Shown: positions 25,536 to 34,951 of the stretch, piece after piece
Layout of the letters: each line of letters opens with the position of its first letter
Numbering within the stretch: position 1 is the first letter of the stretch
From: Orenia metallireducens
GTDB taxonomy: Bacteria; Bacillota; Halanaerobiia; Halobacteroidales; Halobacteroidaceae
Direction: 5' to 3'
Assembly: GCF_001693735.1 (NCBI RefSeq)
Contig: NZ_LWDV01000008.1
Coordinates: 407,414 to 471,413, forward strand
Length of the DNA stretch: 64,000 nucleotides
Notes under the pieces: model-generated
Databases searched by the model: none
What the model was told of the DNA's origin: nothing
Seen by the model: only the letters and a program-made list of their open reading frames with translations
Position numbers and translations under genes: made by a program

Positions 25536-28463
25536 TTGTTTACTAAACAAGCTTTGAATATGGTGCTAGTGTTGGTAATGATTATGACCTTGTGTACATC
25601 ATCTTTATTTGCTGCTAATGTAGGTATGGGAAGCTATACAGAATATTTACCTGCTGGAGAAGAACATCCACCAGAAACAATTTATAAAACTACTAATTTA
25701 ACTGGAGCAGTGCCTACTAATAGTTGGGAAAGTTCAATCTTATGGGAACAATATTCTCAACCAATATTTTCACATCCTTTAACTTTTAAGGCTGTAGAAT
25801 CTGGATTAGAAATAGGTACTCCAAGATTAGGTGGAGGTGGAATTGCTTATTTTGGTTCACATATTGCTGATATTACTTTAGAAAATAGTAGTATGGCTAC
25901 AGCAGTGGATGCTAGAGCTGATAAAATAACTGATTGGACAACTGATGTATTGATGGCTGATGGTAGTAATAACATTAAAGCCACTTTAGTTAAAGGTAGC
26001 CCTTATGTTTATGCTACTTTTGCTGGAGGTAATCCAGTATTAGAGTTTAGAGAAAGTCCTGTGATATTTTATGGAGGATCAAATAGTCAATATTTAGGAA
26101 TAACTATAGGTGGTGTTAGTTATGGACTATTTGCTCCAGCAGGATCAACTTGGAATGGAATTGGAACAACTAGATTAACCTGTAATTTACCAACTGGAAG
26201 AAACTATGTATCAATTGCTACTTTACCTGATAATAGTGTTTCTACTTTAAACTATTTTAAAGACCATGCCTATGCTTTTGTTACTGATACTAAGGTAAGT
26301 TGGCATTACGATGAAAATTCAAGTCAATTAATAACTAATTTTGATCTGACAACTTCAGTAAAGGAAGGGTCAAATTCTAATACTATTATGGCTCTTTATC
26401 CACACCAATGGAGAAATAATAGTCTGATCTCCCCCTTGGGTTATAGCTACAATACTTTGCGTGGGACAATGAAGACTGTAGCAGGTACATCATTCCAAAC
26501 AAGATATACTTATAATGGTGTGTTACCTTCATTTCCTGATGTAGCTGATTTATCTAATCCAGGAAGTTTTGACGCGAACACTCTTAGTGGGTATTTAAAT
26601 GAATTAGCTAATGAAGAATTTACTGGTAGTGGTAATACTTACTGGTTAGGAAAAACATTAGGTAAGATAGCGTCTGCATTACCGTTAGCAGAGCAAGTGA
26701 ATAATGGGACTGTTGCCTCAACTTTAGAAAATAGATTGAGAAGTACTTTAGAAGATTGGTTTACTGCTAGTTCAGGAGAAAGCCAAAATCTATTCTATTA
26801 TGACAATAATTGGGGAACTTTAATTGGTTATCCAGATAGTTATTATACAGCAGACCAATTAAATGATCACCATTTCCATTATGCATATTTTATTCATGCA
26901 GCAGCTCAAATCGCTTTAAGAGATTCATATTGGGCTTCTGATAGTCAATGGGGCGGTATGGTTAAGAAAGTTATCAAAGATTTTGCTAACTGGGACAGAA
27001 ATGACAATCAATTTCCATTTTTAAGAAGTTTTGACCCTTATGAAGGTCATTCTTGGGCATCAGGTCATGCTCAATTTGCTGATGGTAATAACCAAGAGTC
27101 ATCTTCAGAAGGTATAAATGCTGCTCAAGCAATTATTCTTTGGGGGGAAGCAACGAATAATACAGAGATTAGAGATTTAGGAATTTACTTGTATACAACA
27201 GCATCAGAAGCAATTCATAATTATTGGTTTGATAGTTATGGAGATGTATTTAATCCAGCTTATGGTCATGAGATTGCTTCAATGGTTTGGGGAGCGAAAT
27301 ATAGTCATGAAATTTGGTGGGCAGGTGGTGATGAAGAGGTACATGGTATCAATTTATTACCAATGACTGTTGCATCAATTCATTTGGCAAAGCATCCTAA
27401 TGCTATAAAAGTAAATTATGATGAAATGGTAGCAGAGAATGGTGGAGACCCAGATACATGGGCTGATATACATTATATGGCTTATGCTCTTTATGACCCT
27501 TCTACAGCTTTGAATAAGTGGAGTGATGCTATTATACCAGAAGCAGGGGAATCTAAAGCTCATACCTATCATTGGTTACATAGTTTAAATACTATGGGGA
27601 CACCAGATTTTACTGTAACAGCAGATACTCCTCTTTATGGTGTGTTTGATAATAATGGTATAAAAACTTATATTGCCTATAATGCTTCAAATCTTTGGAA
27701 AACTGTAAATTTCTCTGATGGAACAACACTAGATGTTGCTCCATATGCTATGGGGATTTCAGGAGTAACTACACCACCACCATCTACTGATAATCATCTA
27801 ATACCAGGTAAAATAGAAGCAGAAGATTATGATAATATGTCAGGAATTGATACAGAAAGCTGTAGTGAAGGTGGAGAGAATGTAGGATGGATAGAAGTAG
27901 GAGATTGGATGGACTATACTGTAGATGTAGAGACTGCAGGAACTTATACTGTAGAGTATAGAGTAGCAAGTCCTCAAGATACAGGTGAAATCGAACTTCA
28001 ATCAAATGGTGATGTGTTAGCAACTACTGCAATACCAAATACAGGTGACTGGCAAGCATGGACTACAGTAACAGTAGAAGTTGATTTAACTGCTGGAGAA
28101 CAGACTTTGAGACTTTATGCAAGTGGACAACAATTTAATATTAACTGGGTTAAATTTACATTACAGTCAGTTCCTGAACCAACGGCAGATCATGGAGTAG
28201 AGTATATAAGTGAAGCAGAGGCATTATTCTGGGTAAAAGATGGAGGAAGTTCAGGTCAAGATAATGGATGGATAATTGTATATATAGGAGATGATGCAAG
28301 TACAGACCTTCATAGTAAACCAGGATATTATATGACCTATAATTCTAGCTTAGATAGATGGGAATATACTAAGAATGATATGCATCATAACGGTGGGGAG
28401 CCATGGGAATATCAATTTAATTTAACCGGTGCTATAGGTGATGAGTATCTTTATACTCATTAA
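25536..28463 (+). CDS. Secreted GH81 endo-beta-1,3-glucanase with CBM6 and C-terminal module
   Basis: A 975-residue exported enzyme from a TTG start (AAGGGGG upstream). The signal peptide (1-28) is almost identical to that of the GH16 protein before it. Residues about 30-740 form the GH81 domain: SWESSILW near the start, PHQWRN, the HSWASGHAQF stretch, and the catalytic-region motif QESSSEGIN (Glu521, Glu525). A CBM6 follows (about 752-876: IPGKIEAEDYDNMSG ... NINWVKF), then a copy (about 883-975) of the N-terminal module of the 23160 enzyme, ending at the stop codon. GH81 enzymes cleave inside beta-1,3-glucan chains such as laminarin, curdlan or fungal wall glucan. It should act with the flanking GH16 enzymes. 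Confidence 0.92.
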   Translation: MFTKQALNMVLVLVMIMTLCTSSLFAANVGMGSYTEYLPAGEEHPPETIYKTTNLTGAVPTNSWESSILWEQYSQPIFSHPLTFKAVESGLEIGTPRLGGGGIAYFGSHIADITLENSSMATAVDARADKITDWTTDVLMADGSNNIKATLVKGSPYVYATFAGGNPVLEFRESPVIFYGGSNSQYLGITIGGVSYGLFAPAGSTWNGIGTTRLTCNLPTGRNYVSIATLPDNSVSTLNYFKDHAYAFVTDTKVSWHYDENSSQLITNFDLTTSVKEGSNSNTIMALYPHQWRNNSLISPLGYSYNTLRGTMKTVAGTSFQTRYTYNGVLPSFPDVADLSNPGSFDANTLSGYLNELANEEFTGSGNTYWLGKTLGKIASALPLAEQVNNGTVASTLENRLRSTLEDWFTASSGESQNLFYYDNNWGTLIGYPDSYYTADQLNDHHFHYAYFIHAAAQIALRDSYWASDSQWGGMVKKVIKDFANWDRNDNQFPFLRSFDPYEGHSWASGHAQFADGNNQESSSEGINAAQAIILWGEATNNTEIRDLGIYLYTTASEAIHNYWFDSYGDVFNPAYGHEIASMVWGAKYSHEIWWAGGDEEVHGINLLPMTVASIHLAKHPNAIKVNYDEMVAENGGDPDTWADIHYMAYALYDPSTALNKWSDAIIPEAGESKAHTYHWLHSLNTMGTPDFTVTADTPLYGVFDNNGIKTYIAYNASNLWKTVNFSDGTTLDVAPYAMGISGVTTPPPSTDNHLIPGKIEAEDYDNMSGIDTESCSEGGENVGWIEVGDWMDYTVDVETAGTYTVEYRVASPQDTGEIELQSNGDVLATTAIPNTGDWQAWTTVTVEVDLTAGEQTLRLYASGQQFNINWVKFTLQSVPEPTADHGVEYISEAEALFWVKDGGSSGQDNGWIIVYIGDDASTDLHSKPGYYMTYNSSLDRWEYTKNDMHHNGGEPWEYQFNLTGAIGDEYLYTH

Positions 28464-28470
28464 TATTAAC

Positions 28471-28513
28471 CTCAACATTATCTAGTGGTATTTTCCTATT
28501 AGATAATGTTGAG
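28471..28513 (+). terminator. Long hairpin after GH81
   Basis: A perfect 14-bp stem CTCAACATTATCTA/TAGATAATGTTGAG with a 15-base loop starts 8 bases past the stop. A T tract is lacking, so it may act as an mRNA end-protecting structure. Confidence 0.6.
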
Positions 28514-28598
28514 AAATAAATTGATTAGAAAAGGGGTGATGAAAGGTATTAAAATTCAATAGCATTAAAAAAATTAAAAGCAAATAAGGAGGGGAAAT

Positions 28599-29786
28599 AT
28601 GTTTAATAAAAAAGCTTTAAGTATAATGTTTTTGGTGGTTCTACTTGTTAGCTTATGTACGTTGACTTTGTTGGCTGCTCCAATACCAGGGCGTATAGAA
28701 GCAGAAAATTATACTTATATGAGTGGTGTTCAAGTTGAGGATTGTGCTGAAGGTGGCCAAAATGTAGGACATATTGATGCAGGAGATTGGATGTCTTATG
28801 ATATTAATGTGGAAGCAGCTGGAGAATATCTAGTAGAATATCGTGTAGCTAGCTTAAATGGTGGAGGAGTTATTAGATTTGAGCAGGATGCTGGTCAAAC
28901 TTTATTAGGTAGTGTAAATGTTCCTTATACAGGTGGATGGCAAAATTGGCAAACAATTTCTCACACTGTTTATTTAGAAGCAGGCCAGCAAGAATTTGGT
29001 ATTGGTGTACCTGCAGGAGGTTATAATATAAATTGGATTAATTTTAGTCGCGCTGATGGTAATACTGGGGGTTGGAAATTAGTTTGGTCAGATGAGTTTA
29101 ATTATACTGGTCTGCCTGATCCTAATAAATGGGGTTATGATGTAGGTGCTGGTGGCTGGGGTAATAATGAATGGCAAAATTATACGGCAAATCGCTTGGA
29201 AAATGCCCGAGTTGAAAATGGTAATTTAATTATTGAAGCTAGAAAAGATTGGTATGAAGGTGTGGAGTTCTCTTCTGCCCGTTTAGTAAGCAGAAATAAA
29301 GGCGATTGGCTTTATGGACGAGTAGAAGCAAGAGCTAAATTACCAGGAGGTCTTGGTTCCTGGGCAGCTATCTGGATGTTGCCTACTGATTGGGCTTATG
29401 GAGATTGGCCCAACAGTGGAGAGATTGATATCATGGAGCATGTAGGCTATGAACCTCATATGATTTATGGAACCGTGCATACAGAAGCTTATAATCATAT
29501 GTTAGGAACCCAAAAAATGGTTGGTGTAGAAGGTGGAGACTGGGAAACAGCTTTCCACACTTATGCCATTGAATGGTATACAGATAGAATTGATTTCCTT
29601 GTGGACGGTAGGATCTATCATACTTTTACTAAACATGGCGGTACAGCAGAATGGCCCTTTGATCAACGTTTCCATTTAATAATGAATATTGCAGTAGGAG
29701 GAGACTGGGGTGCAGCAGGAGGATATGATCCAAATGTTTGGCCTCAAAGAATGGAAGTTGATTATGTCAGAGTCTATCAAAGATAA
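28599..29786 (+). CDS. Secreted CBM6-GH16 beta-glucanase (laminarinase-like)
   Basis: A 395-residue exported enzyme: signal peptide (1-27), a CBM6 domain (about 29-150: IPGRIEAENYTYMSG ... NINWINF), then GH16 (about 155-395) with GEIDIME (Glu275, Asp277, Glu280) and the closing MEVDYVRVYQR. The WGNNEWQNYT and ENGNLIIEARK motifs fit bacterial endo-1,3-beta-glucanases. A GGAGGGG site precedes the ATG. It is the third enzyme in the island and shares the MFxKxAL...LC signal peptide, so the three enzymes likely arose by local duplication of the export and leader parts. Confidence 0.92.
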   Translation: MFNKKALSIMFLVVLLVSLCTLTLLAAPIPGRIEAENYTYMSGVQVEDCAEGGQNVGHIDAGDWMSYDINVEAAGEYLVEYRVASLNGGGVIRFEQDAGQTLLGSVNVPYTGGWQNWQTISHTVYLEAGQQEFGIGVPAGGYNINWINFSRADGNTGGWKLVWSDEFNYTGLPDPNKWGYDVGAGGWGNNEWQNYTANRLENARVENGNLIIEARKDWYEGVEFSSARLVSRNKGDWLYGRVEARAKLPGGLGSWAAIWMLPTDWAYGDWPNSGEIDIMEHVGYEPHMIYGTVHTEAYNHMLGTQKMVGVEGGDWETAFHTYAIEWYTDRIDFLVDGRIYHTFTKHGGTAEWPFDQRFHLIMNIAVGGDWGAAGGYDPNVWPQRMEVDYVRVYQR

Positions 29787-29860
29787 AAATATAGAAAATA
29801 AAATAATATCAAATTATTAAATAAAATTGTAATTCTTAAATTGTAATTCACAATCAACTT

Positions 29861-29900
29861 ATCATAAATATTCAACTTTGCAAAGTTGAATATTTATGAT
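29861..29900. promoter_or_regulatory. Perfect 40-bp palindrome overlapping the thi promoter
   Basis: ATCATAAATATTCAACTTTG at 29861-29880 is followed directly by its exact reverse complement. The right half runs into TATAAT (29900-29905), with TTGCAA 16 bases before it as a possible -35. It may be the GH16 terminator, an operator on the thi promoter, or both. Confidence 0.65.
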
Positions 29901-29933
29901 ATAATAAAAATATACTAAAACCGAATATTTTCG

Positions 29934-30026
29934 TACCACTGGGGGAGCTCTGTTAGAGCTGAGAAAGAAATTTGATTTCTTGACCCCTTGAACCTGATCT
30001 AGGTAATACTAGCGTAGGGAAGTGGG
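29934..30026 (+). ncRNA. TPP riboswitch (THI element)
   Basis: The conserved blocks are present in order: ACTGGGGGAGC, GCTGAGA, GACCCCTTGAACCTGATCT and AATACTAGCGTAGGGAAGT. It senses thiamine pyrophosphate in the nascent mRNA. The terminator at 30074 lies just downstream, so control is by premature termination of thiD mRNA. Confidence 0.95.
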
Positions 30027-30073
30027 CTTTTGAAGTGTATTTTATATACATTAAGCTATCTATTTATAAATTC

Positions 30074-30109
30074 AAAAGCACAGTTCCTAAATGGAGCTGT
30101 GCTTTTTTT
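30074..30109 (+). terminator. Riboswitch-controlled terminator
   Basis: AAAAGCACAG pairs with CTGTGCTTTT and is followed by T residues, between the TPP aptamer and thiD. Confidence 0.9.
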
Positions 30110-30153
30110 AATTTAGCTAACAGCTATTAGCTAAAAACAAGGAGGTAATAACC

Positions 30154-30987
30154 ATGAAACAAGTCTTGACAATTGCAGGCTCTGACTCTGGAGGGGGGGC
30201 AGGAATTCAAGCTGATTTAAAAACGATGACAGCCTTTGGAGTCTATGGAGCTTCGGTAATTACTGCTGTTACTGCTCAGAATACTCTAGGGGTTCAAGGT
30301 TTTGAAACAGTTAGTATAGATTTAGTTGCTAAGCAGCTGGATTCAGTATTGAGTGATTTGAAATTTTCTGCTCTAAAGACAGGAATGTTAGCTACTAGTG
30401 AGATTATTGAGGTAGTAGTAGATAAGATCAAAGAGTATCAGGTGGATAACTTAGTAGTTGATCCAGTAATGGTAGCTAGTAGTGGTGATATTCTATTAGC
30501 AGAGGAAGCTATTACTACTATTAAGGAAGAGTTGATTCCCATAGCTAAGGTAATTACACCAAACCTTAATGAAGCTAAGGTCTTAACTGGTAGAGGTATA
30601 GAGGAGGAAGTATCCTTAGAGATTCTCGCTAGTGAATTACATAAGCTTGGCTGTGAGTATGTTTTAGTTAAAGGAGGGCATCAAAGTGGAGAGATTGCAA
30701 GGGATTTACTATATGATGGAGTAGACTTTATTGAGTTTAGTGCTGAAAGGATTGATACTAAGGATACCCATGGTACTGGATGTACTCTATCCTCAGCTAT
30801 AGCTAGTAATTTAGCTTTAGAGTATGAAATCAAAGAAGCAATACAAAGAAGTAAAAAGTACATAACCGAGGCAATTAAAGCTGGCTGTAAGGTTGGTCAA
30901 GGTAATAATCCAGTTAATCATTTTGCAGATAGGAAAAATTCGATTGGGGATTTTTCCTCTTCGAGTTTAAAATTAAACTCTACGTGA
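30154..30987 (+). CDS. thiD: Hydroxymethylpyrimidine/phosphomethylpyrimidine kinase
   Basis: A 277-residue ribokinase-fold enzyme that phosphorylates HMP to HMP-P and then HMP-PP for thiamine synthesis. The motifs TIAGSDSGGGAGIQADLKT (residues 6-24), DPVMVASSG, TPNLNEA and the catalytic DTHGTGCTLSSAIA are complete. It sits behind the TPP riboswitch. The last 15 or so residues (RKNSIGDFSSSSLKLNST) are encoded by the start of an intergenic repeat rather than by thiD-like sequence, so the 3' end has probably been rebuilt. thiC follows after a gap of 500 bases. Confidence 0.95.
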   Translation: MKQVLTIAGSDSGGGAGIQADLKTMTAFGVYGASVITAVTAQNTLGVQGFETVSIDLVAKQLDSVLSDLKFSALKTGMLATSEIIEVVVDKIKEYQVDNLVVDPVMVASSGDILLAEEAITTIKEELIPIAKVITPNLNEAKVLTGRGIEEEVSLEILASELHKLGCEYVLVKGGHQSGEIARDLLYDGVDFIEFSAERIDTKDTHGTGCTLSSAIASNLALEYEIKEAIQRSKKYITEAIKAGCKVGQGNNPVNHFADRKNSIGDFSSSSLKLNST

Positions 30988-31056
30988 TCATAAAGTTTCT
31001 CAAAAAGATGAAACTTTATTTCTCCGCACGAAGAGTTCAAAGAACTCGTAGGGGAG
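30956..31056. repeat. Triple-hairpin repeat after thiD (family 2-like)
   Basis: Three successive stems: GAGTTTAA/TTAAACTC, ATAAAGTTTC/GAAACTTTAT and CGAAGAGTTC/GAACTCGTAG. The ACGAAGAGT and CTCGTAGG words resemble family 2 at 7690. The remainder of the gap to 31290 shows no ORF or known element. Confidence 0.55.
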
Positions 31057-31289
31057 TATATAGTGTACAATGAGTTTGATTTAGAATGATTAATAAGTAT
31101 ATAGATTTGTGAATCTAAAATGAAATTTATCCAAAATAGTATCTAAAACATATAACTTTTGTCTATAACTTAATCTAACTATAAAATTTTTATAGAAACA
31201 TTTATACTGGAAAATTTCAGTCTAAGTTCACGAGACTATATAGAAGTGCAACTCTAAAGTGAAATAAAAACAAAATCAAAAGATAGTTA

Positions 31290-31432
31290 GCTACGCCCTG
31301 AGGGTGCTTTTCCCGAAGAAGTACTCTTGGGGTACTAATTAACACGAATAGACACGAATGAGAAATAACTTAATAAATTAAAGAAGGTTTCAATTCGTGA
31401 AGATTAGTGAGATTCGTGGCAAAAATAAGATT
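31290..31432. repeat. Repeat cluster upstream of thiC
   Basis: GAAGAAGTACTCTTGGGG (31314) recurs at 35092 upstream of nagR. It is followed by CACGAATAGACACGAAT and its inverted counterparts ATTCGTGAAG and GATTCGTGGC near 31405-31430, forming a long imperfect hairpin. No TPP aptamer is seen in front of thiC. Confidence 0.5.
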
Positions 31433-31490
31433 TTAAATTTTTTAGAGTTGTTTATTTATATTGGTTAAAAAATAAAGGAGGATTTTAAAA

Positions 31491-32774
31491 ATGACACAGA
31501 TGACAAGAGCAAGATCAGGAGAGATAACTGCTGAGATGAAGATGGTTGCTGAAAAAGAAGGGGTAAGTCCAGATTTTATCCGCCAAGGAGTAGCAGAGGG
31601 CACAATTGTCATTCCCGCTAATAAGAATCATAAGAACTTAGACCCAAATGGTTTTGGGAAAGGTTTATCGACTAAGGTAAATGCTAATTTTGGTACATCA
31701 GAGGATTATCCAGAGATAGAGAAAGAATTAAAGAAGCTAGAGGTATCTGTAGAGGCTGGTGCTGATGCAGTAATGGATTTATCTACTGGTGAGAAGATAA
31801 ATGAGACTAGAAGAGCAATCTTAGAGAAGGCTACTGTACCTTTAGGAACTGTTCCAATCTACCAAGCGACAGTAGAGACCTTGCAAGCAGATAAAGCAAT
31901 TATTGATATGACAGTAGATGATCTATTTAATGTAATCGAAGAGCAAGCTAAAGATGGTGTTGACTTTATTACTGTACACTGTGGTCTGACTTTAGAGACT
32001 ATCCGTCATTTAAGAGATGAGGGAAGGGTGACTGATATAGTTAGCCGTGGTGGTTCTTTTATGACTGGGTGGATGTTACATAATAATGCTGAGAATCCAT
32101 TATATGAATACTATGATAGGTTATTAGAGATCTGTTATGAGTATGATGTTACTTTGAGTTTAGGTGATGGTTTAAGACCAGGTTCTTTAGCAGATGCTAC
32201 AGATAGAGCTCAAATCCATGAATTATTGGTATTAGCTGAATTGGTAGATAGAGCTAGAGATGCTGAAGTACAGGTAATGGTAGAAGGACCAGGTCATGTT
32301 CCTTTTGACCAGATTGAGACAAATATTAAGATACAGAAAGAGTTGTGTAAGGATGCTCCCTTCTATGTATTAGGACCTTTAGTAACTGATATAGCTTTAG
32401 GCTATGATCATATTACTGCTGCTATCGGCGGAACCTTGGCAGCTACTGCTGGAGCTGACTTCTTGTGCTATGTAACTCCTGCTGAGCATATCGGCTTACC
32501 TAGTATTGAAGATGTTCGTGAAGGAGTAATTGCTAGTAAGATTGCTGCTCATGCTGCTGATATCGCTAAAGGAGTACCAGGAGCAAAAGAGAGAGATTTG
32601 GAGATGGCTAAAGCAAGAAAGAATCTAGATTGGGAGCGACAGATTGAATTATCTATTGATCCTAAAAAAGCTAGAGAGTCTAGAGATGATCATAATCAGA
32701 TTTTAAAGGATGAAGAAGCTTGCACTATGTGTGGTTCTTATTGTGCAATGAAGATAGTAGATGAAGCTTTATAG
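31491..32774 (+). CDS. thiC: Phosphomethylpyrimidine synthase
   Basis: A 427-residue ThiC, a noncanonical radical-SAM enzyme that rearranges aminoimidazole ribotide into HMP phosphate, the pyrimidine part of thiamine. The C-terminal cluster motif CTMCGSYC (Cys-x2-Cys-x4-Cys) binds the 4Fe-4S cluster. [24 protein letters not shown] and [18 protein letters not shown] are family signatures. It is the short form without the plant/proteobacterial N-terminal extension. AAGGAGG precedes the ATG. It may be controlled by read-through from the riboswitch 1.5 kb upstream, though hairpin repeats intervene. Confidence 0.97.
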   Translation: MTQMTRARSGEITAEMKMVAEKEGVSPDFIRQGVAEGTIVIPANKNHKNLDPNGFGKGLSTKVNANFGTSEDYPEIEKELKKLEVSVEAGADAVMDLSTGEKINETRRAILEKATVPLGTVPIYQATVETLQADKAIIDMTVDDLFNVIEEQAKDGVDFITVHCGLTLETIRHLRDEGRVTDIVSRGGSFMTGWMLHNNAENPLYEYYDRLLEICYEYDVTLSLGDGLRPGSLADATDRAQIHELLVLAELVDRARDAEVQVMVEGPGHVPFDQIETNIKIQKELCKDAPFYVLGPLVTDIALGYDHITAAIGGTLAATAGADFLCYVTPAEHIGLPSIEDVREGVIASKIAAHAADIAKGVPGAKERDLEMAKARKNLDWERQIELSIDPKKARESRDDHNQILKDEEACTMCGSYCAMKIVDEAL

Positions 32775-32792
32775 TAATAAATATTATAATTT

Positions 32793-32828
32793 GAAGAGGC
32801 TGGGCTATAAGCTTAGCTTCTTTTTCAT
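32793..32828 (+). terminator. Terminator after thiC
   Basis: GAAGAGGCTGGGCT pairs imperfectly with AAGCTTAGCTTC and is followed by TTTTT. Confidence 0.65.
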
Positions 32829-32986
32829 TATTAAAATTAATAAAAAGTAAAAATTGTCGCGATATACCCATAAAAAGACACTATTCATATTAAAATTTTA
32901 ACTAGCACAGTACATTACTTTATGAAGATGATATTAACATATATAGAATAGAATTAATTGGTTTGATTATGAATTTTTAAAAGAGA

Positions 32987-33015
32987 TTGACATAAGATTT
33001 GTTATATTATATAAT
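32987..33015 (+). promoter_or_regulatory. Consensus sigma-A promoter of cstA
   Basis: TTGACA (32987-32992), exactly 17 bases, TATAAT (33010-33015). It predicts a start near 33022 and a 5' leader of about 215 bases before cstA. Confidence 0.75.
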
Positions 33016-33097
33016 TTCTAACTATAATAAGGAATGTTTGAAAATTAATAAAATATAGAGTAAATAGTGGGTAGGAAAAATTAAGAATAATGCTTGG

Positions 33098-33136
33098 TAT
33101 CTGAGTCTAAAAGGAATATCTTTTTCCTTTCAGATA
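33098..33136 (+). promoter_or_regulatory. Hairpin in the cstA leader
   Basis: TATCTG/CAGATA outer and AAAGGAA/TTCCTTT inner stems lie within the untranslated leader. A second weak pairing (GATTAAAG near 33140 with CTTTAATC near 33193) follows. Confidence 0.5.
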
Positions 33137-33236
33137 AGCTGATTAAAGTATATTTTAGAGTAATATAATATTAGAGAGTAGTAAAGTAGTGCTTTAATCA
33201 AAAATTAAAGAGAAGTTAGTAGTGAGGAGGATTTAT

Positions 33237-34904
33237 ATGAATTCAGTAGTAGTACTTATTTTTTCAATTTTATGGTTTGTATTAGCTTATAAGTGGTATG
33301 GTAAGAAGTTAGAGAAGAGATTAATTCAACCTAATGATCAACGAGCAACTCCAGCAGTAGAATTTAATGATGGGATGGACTATTATCCCTCTAAACCAGT
33401 GATGCTGTTTGGTCATCATTTCTCTTCTGTTGCAGGAGCAGGACCAATTCTAGGACCTATTGCAGCCTTTGCAGCTTTTGGTTGGGCTGGGACTTTACTG
33501 TGGATATTATTTGGAACTATATTCATTGGAGGGGTGCATGATTATCTATCATTGATGCTCTCTGTTCGATTCAAAGGTGATTCATTGCCAGAGATTGCAC
33601 AAGAGGCTATCGGAAGAAGAGCTAGGAATTTATTTTCTGTATTCGTTTTACTTACTATAATTCTTGTTGTAGGAGTCTTTGGATTTGTAGCGGCAAAAAC
33701 TCTTGCTTCAACCCCTAGTGTTGTTATCCCGACCTTTGGAATTATTCCTATAGCAATGCTTTTTGGATTTATGATTTATAAGTTGGATTTTTCAACTATT
33801 CTGGGTACAATTATTGCTTTGGCAGGCTTATTCTGCTTAATTTGGTTGGGGTATGAATATCCAATCTCTTTACCTTTCTCTAGCCAAGCAAACTTTGGAA
33901 TCTGGTTTGTCTTACTGATGGGGTATGGATTAATAGCATCAGTACTTCCAGTCTGGATGTTATTACAACCTAGAGATTATATATCTAATTGGATCTTAGT
34001 TATTGGGATGGCTCTTGGATTTTTAGGAATCTTTGTTACCCATCCTACAGTCAATGCTCCAGCCCTTACTTCACTTAATTCAGCAAGTGGACCAATTTGG
34101 CCAACAATCTGTATCGTTGTGGCCTGTGGGGCAATTTCAGGATTCCATTCTATAATTGCTAGTGGAACGACCTCTAAGCAGTTAGCAAAGGAGTCCGATG
34201 GTCGTTTAATTGGTTATGGGACTATGTTGACAGAGGGCCTACTTGCAGTTATCGCCTTATTAGCAGTAAGTGCGGGTCTATTCTGGGATGCACCTGTTGG
34301 GATGGAGAAGTTTGGGTTTTTAAGTGTATTAAATAGCGGTGGACCTATCAAAGCCTTTGGTTTAGGATATGGGAGACTTGTAGAACCTTTTATTGGAACC
34401 TTTGGTATGCTCTTTGGGATTACTATGTTAAAGACCTTTGTTATGACTACCTTGGATACTTGTATTAGATTGGGCAGGATGATTAGTGCCGAGCTTGTAG
34501 GACCAAAAGTTCCTCTTTTAAAAAATAAGTTTGCTGGTTCTATTTTTATTGCGATTCCAGCTTTCTTTGTAGGCTATACTGGAACCTATAATATTATTTG
34601 GCCAATCTTTGGAGCAGCAAACCAATTGATTGGGGCATTATCATTGTTAGTAATTACAGCTTACTTGGTTGGAGTTAAGAAACCTACCAAATATACTTTA
34701 TATCCAGCCATCTTTATGGTTATTACAACAATAGCTTCTTTGTTATACCAAGGTTATAACTTCTTAGTTAAATCTAATCCTGATTATATATTAGGAGGTA
34801 CTGCAATTGTATTGATTGTATTGGCAGTTGTAGTAGCAGATGAGGCTAGAAAGATTGTAACTCAGGGTAAAGGCGACAATCTTGAAGTAGAATTACAATC
34901 ATAA
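33237..34904 (+). CDS. cstA: Carbon starvation protein CstA (peptide/pyruvate transporter family)
   Basis: A 555-residue inner-membrane transporter with about 16 hydrophobic segments. The N-terminal DGMDYYPSKPVMLFGHHFSSVAGAGPILGP (split family signature, about residues 45-75) and GGVHDYLSLMLSVR are diagnostic. CstA/YjiY proteins import peptides or pyruvate during carbon shortage. The start is ATG 33237 behind GAGGAGG; an in-frame GTG at 33222 lies before the site. It is monocistronic, with a strong promoter, a long leader and a terminator, suggesting regulated expression. Confidence 0.95.
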   Translation: MNSVVVLIFSILWFVLAYKWYGKKLEKRLIQPNDQRATPAVEFNDGMDYYPSKPVMLFGHHFSSVAGAGPILGPIAAFAAFGWAGTLLWILFGTIFIGGVHDYLSLMLSVRFKGDSLPEIAQEAIGRRARNLFSVFVLLTIILVVGVFGFVAAKTLASTPSVVIPTFGIIPIAMLFGFMIYKLDFSTILGTIIALAGLFCLIWLGYEYPISLPFSSQANFGIWFVLLMGYGLIASVLPVWMLLQPRDYISNWILVIGMALGFLGIFVTHPTVNAPALTSLNSASGPIWPTICIVVACGAISGFHSIIASGTTSKQLAKESDGRLIGYGTMLTEGLLAVIALLAVSAGLFWDAPVGMEKFGFLSVLNSGGPIKAFGLGYGRLVEPFIGTFGMLFGITMLKTFVMTTLDTCIRLGRMISAELVGPKVPLLKNKFAGSIFIAIPAFFVGYTGTYNIIWPIFGAANQLIGALSLLVITAYLVGVKKPTKYTLYPAIFMVITTIASLLYQGYNFLVKSNPDYILGGTAIVLIVLAVVVADEARKIVTQGKGDNLEVELQS

Positions 34905-34911
34905 TTGGTTA

Positions 34912-34951
34912 ACAAAAGATCCAACTTAATAAGTTGGATCTTTTGTCTTTA
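34912..34951 (+). terminator. Terminator after cstA
   Basis: A perfect 16-bp stem ACAAAAGATCCAACTT/AAGTTGGATCTTTTGT has a 3-base loop; T residues sit in the 3' arm and beyond. Confidence 0.9.

Noticed and set aside
23160..29786. Signal peptides containing LC at position 19-20 as lipoprotein signals
   Set aside because: The residue before Cys is Leu rather than Gly/Ala/Ser, and a normal signal peptidase I site (AxA) follows, so these are ordinary secreted proteins.
31060..31490. Possible second TPP riboswitch in front of thiC
   Set aside because: The CTGAGA and ACCTGATCT blocks are absent; only repeat-type hairpins are seen.
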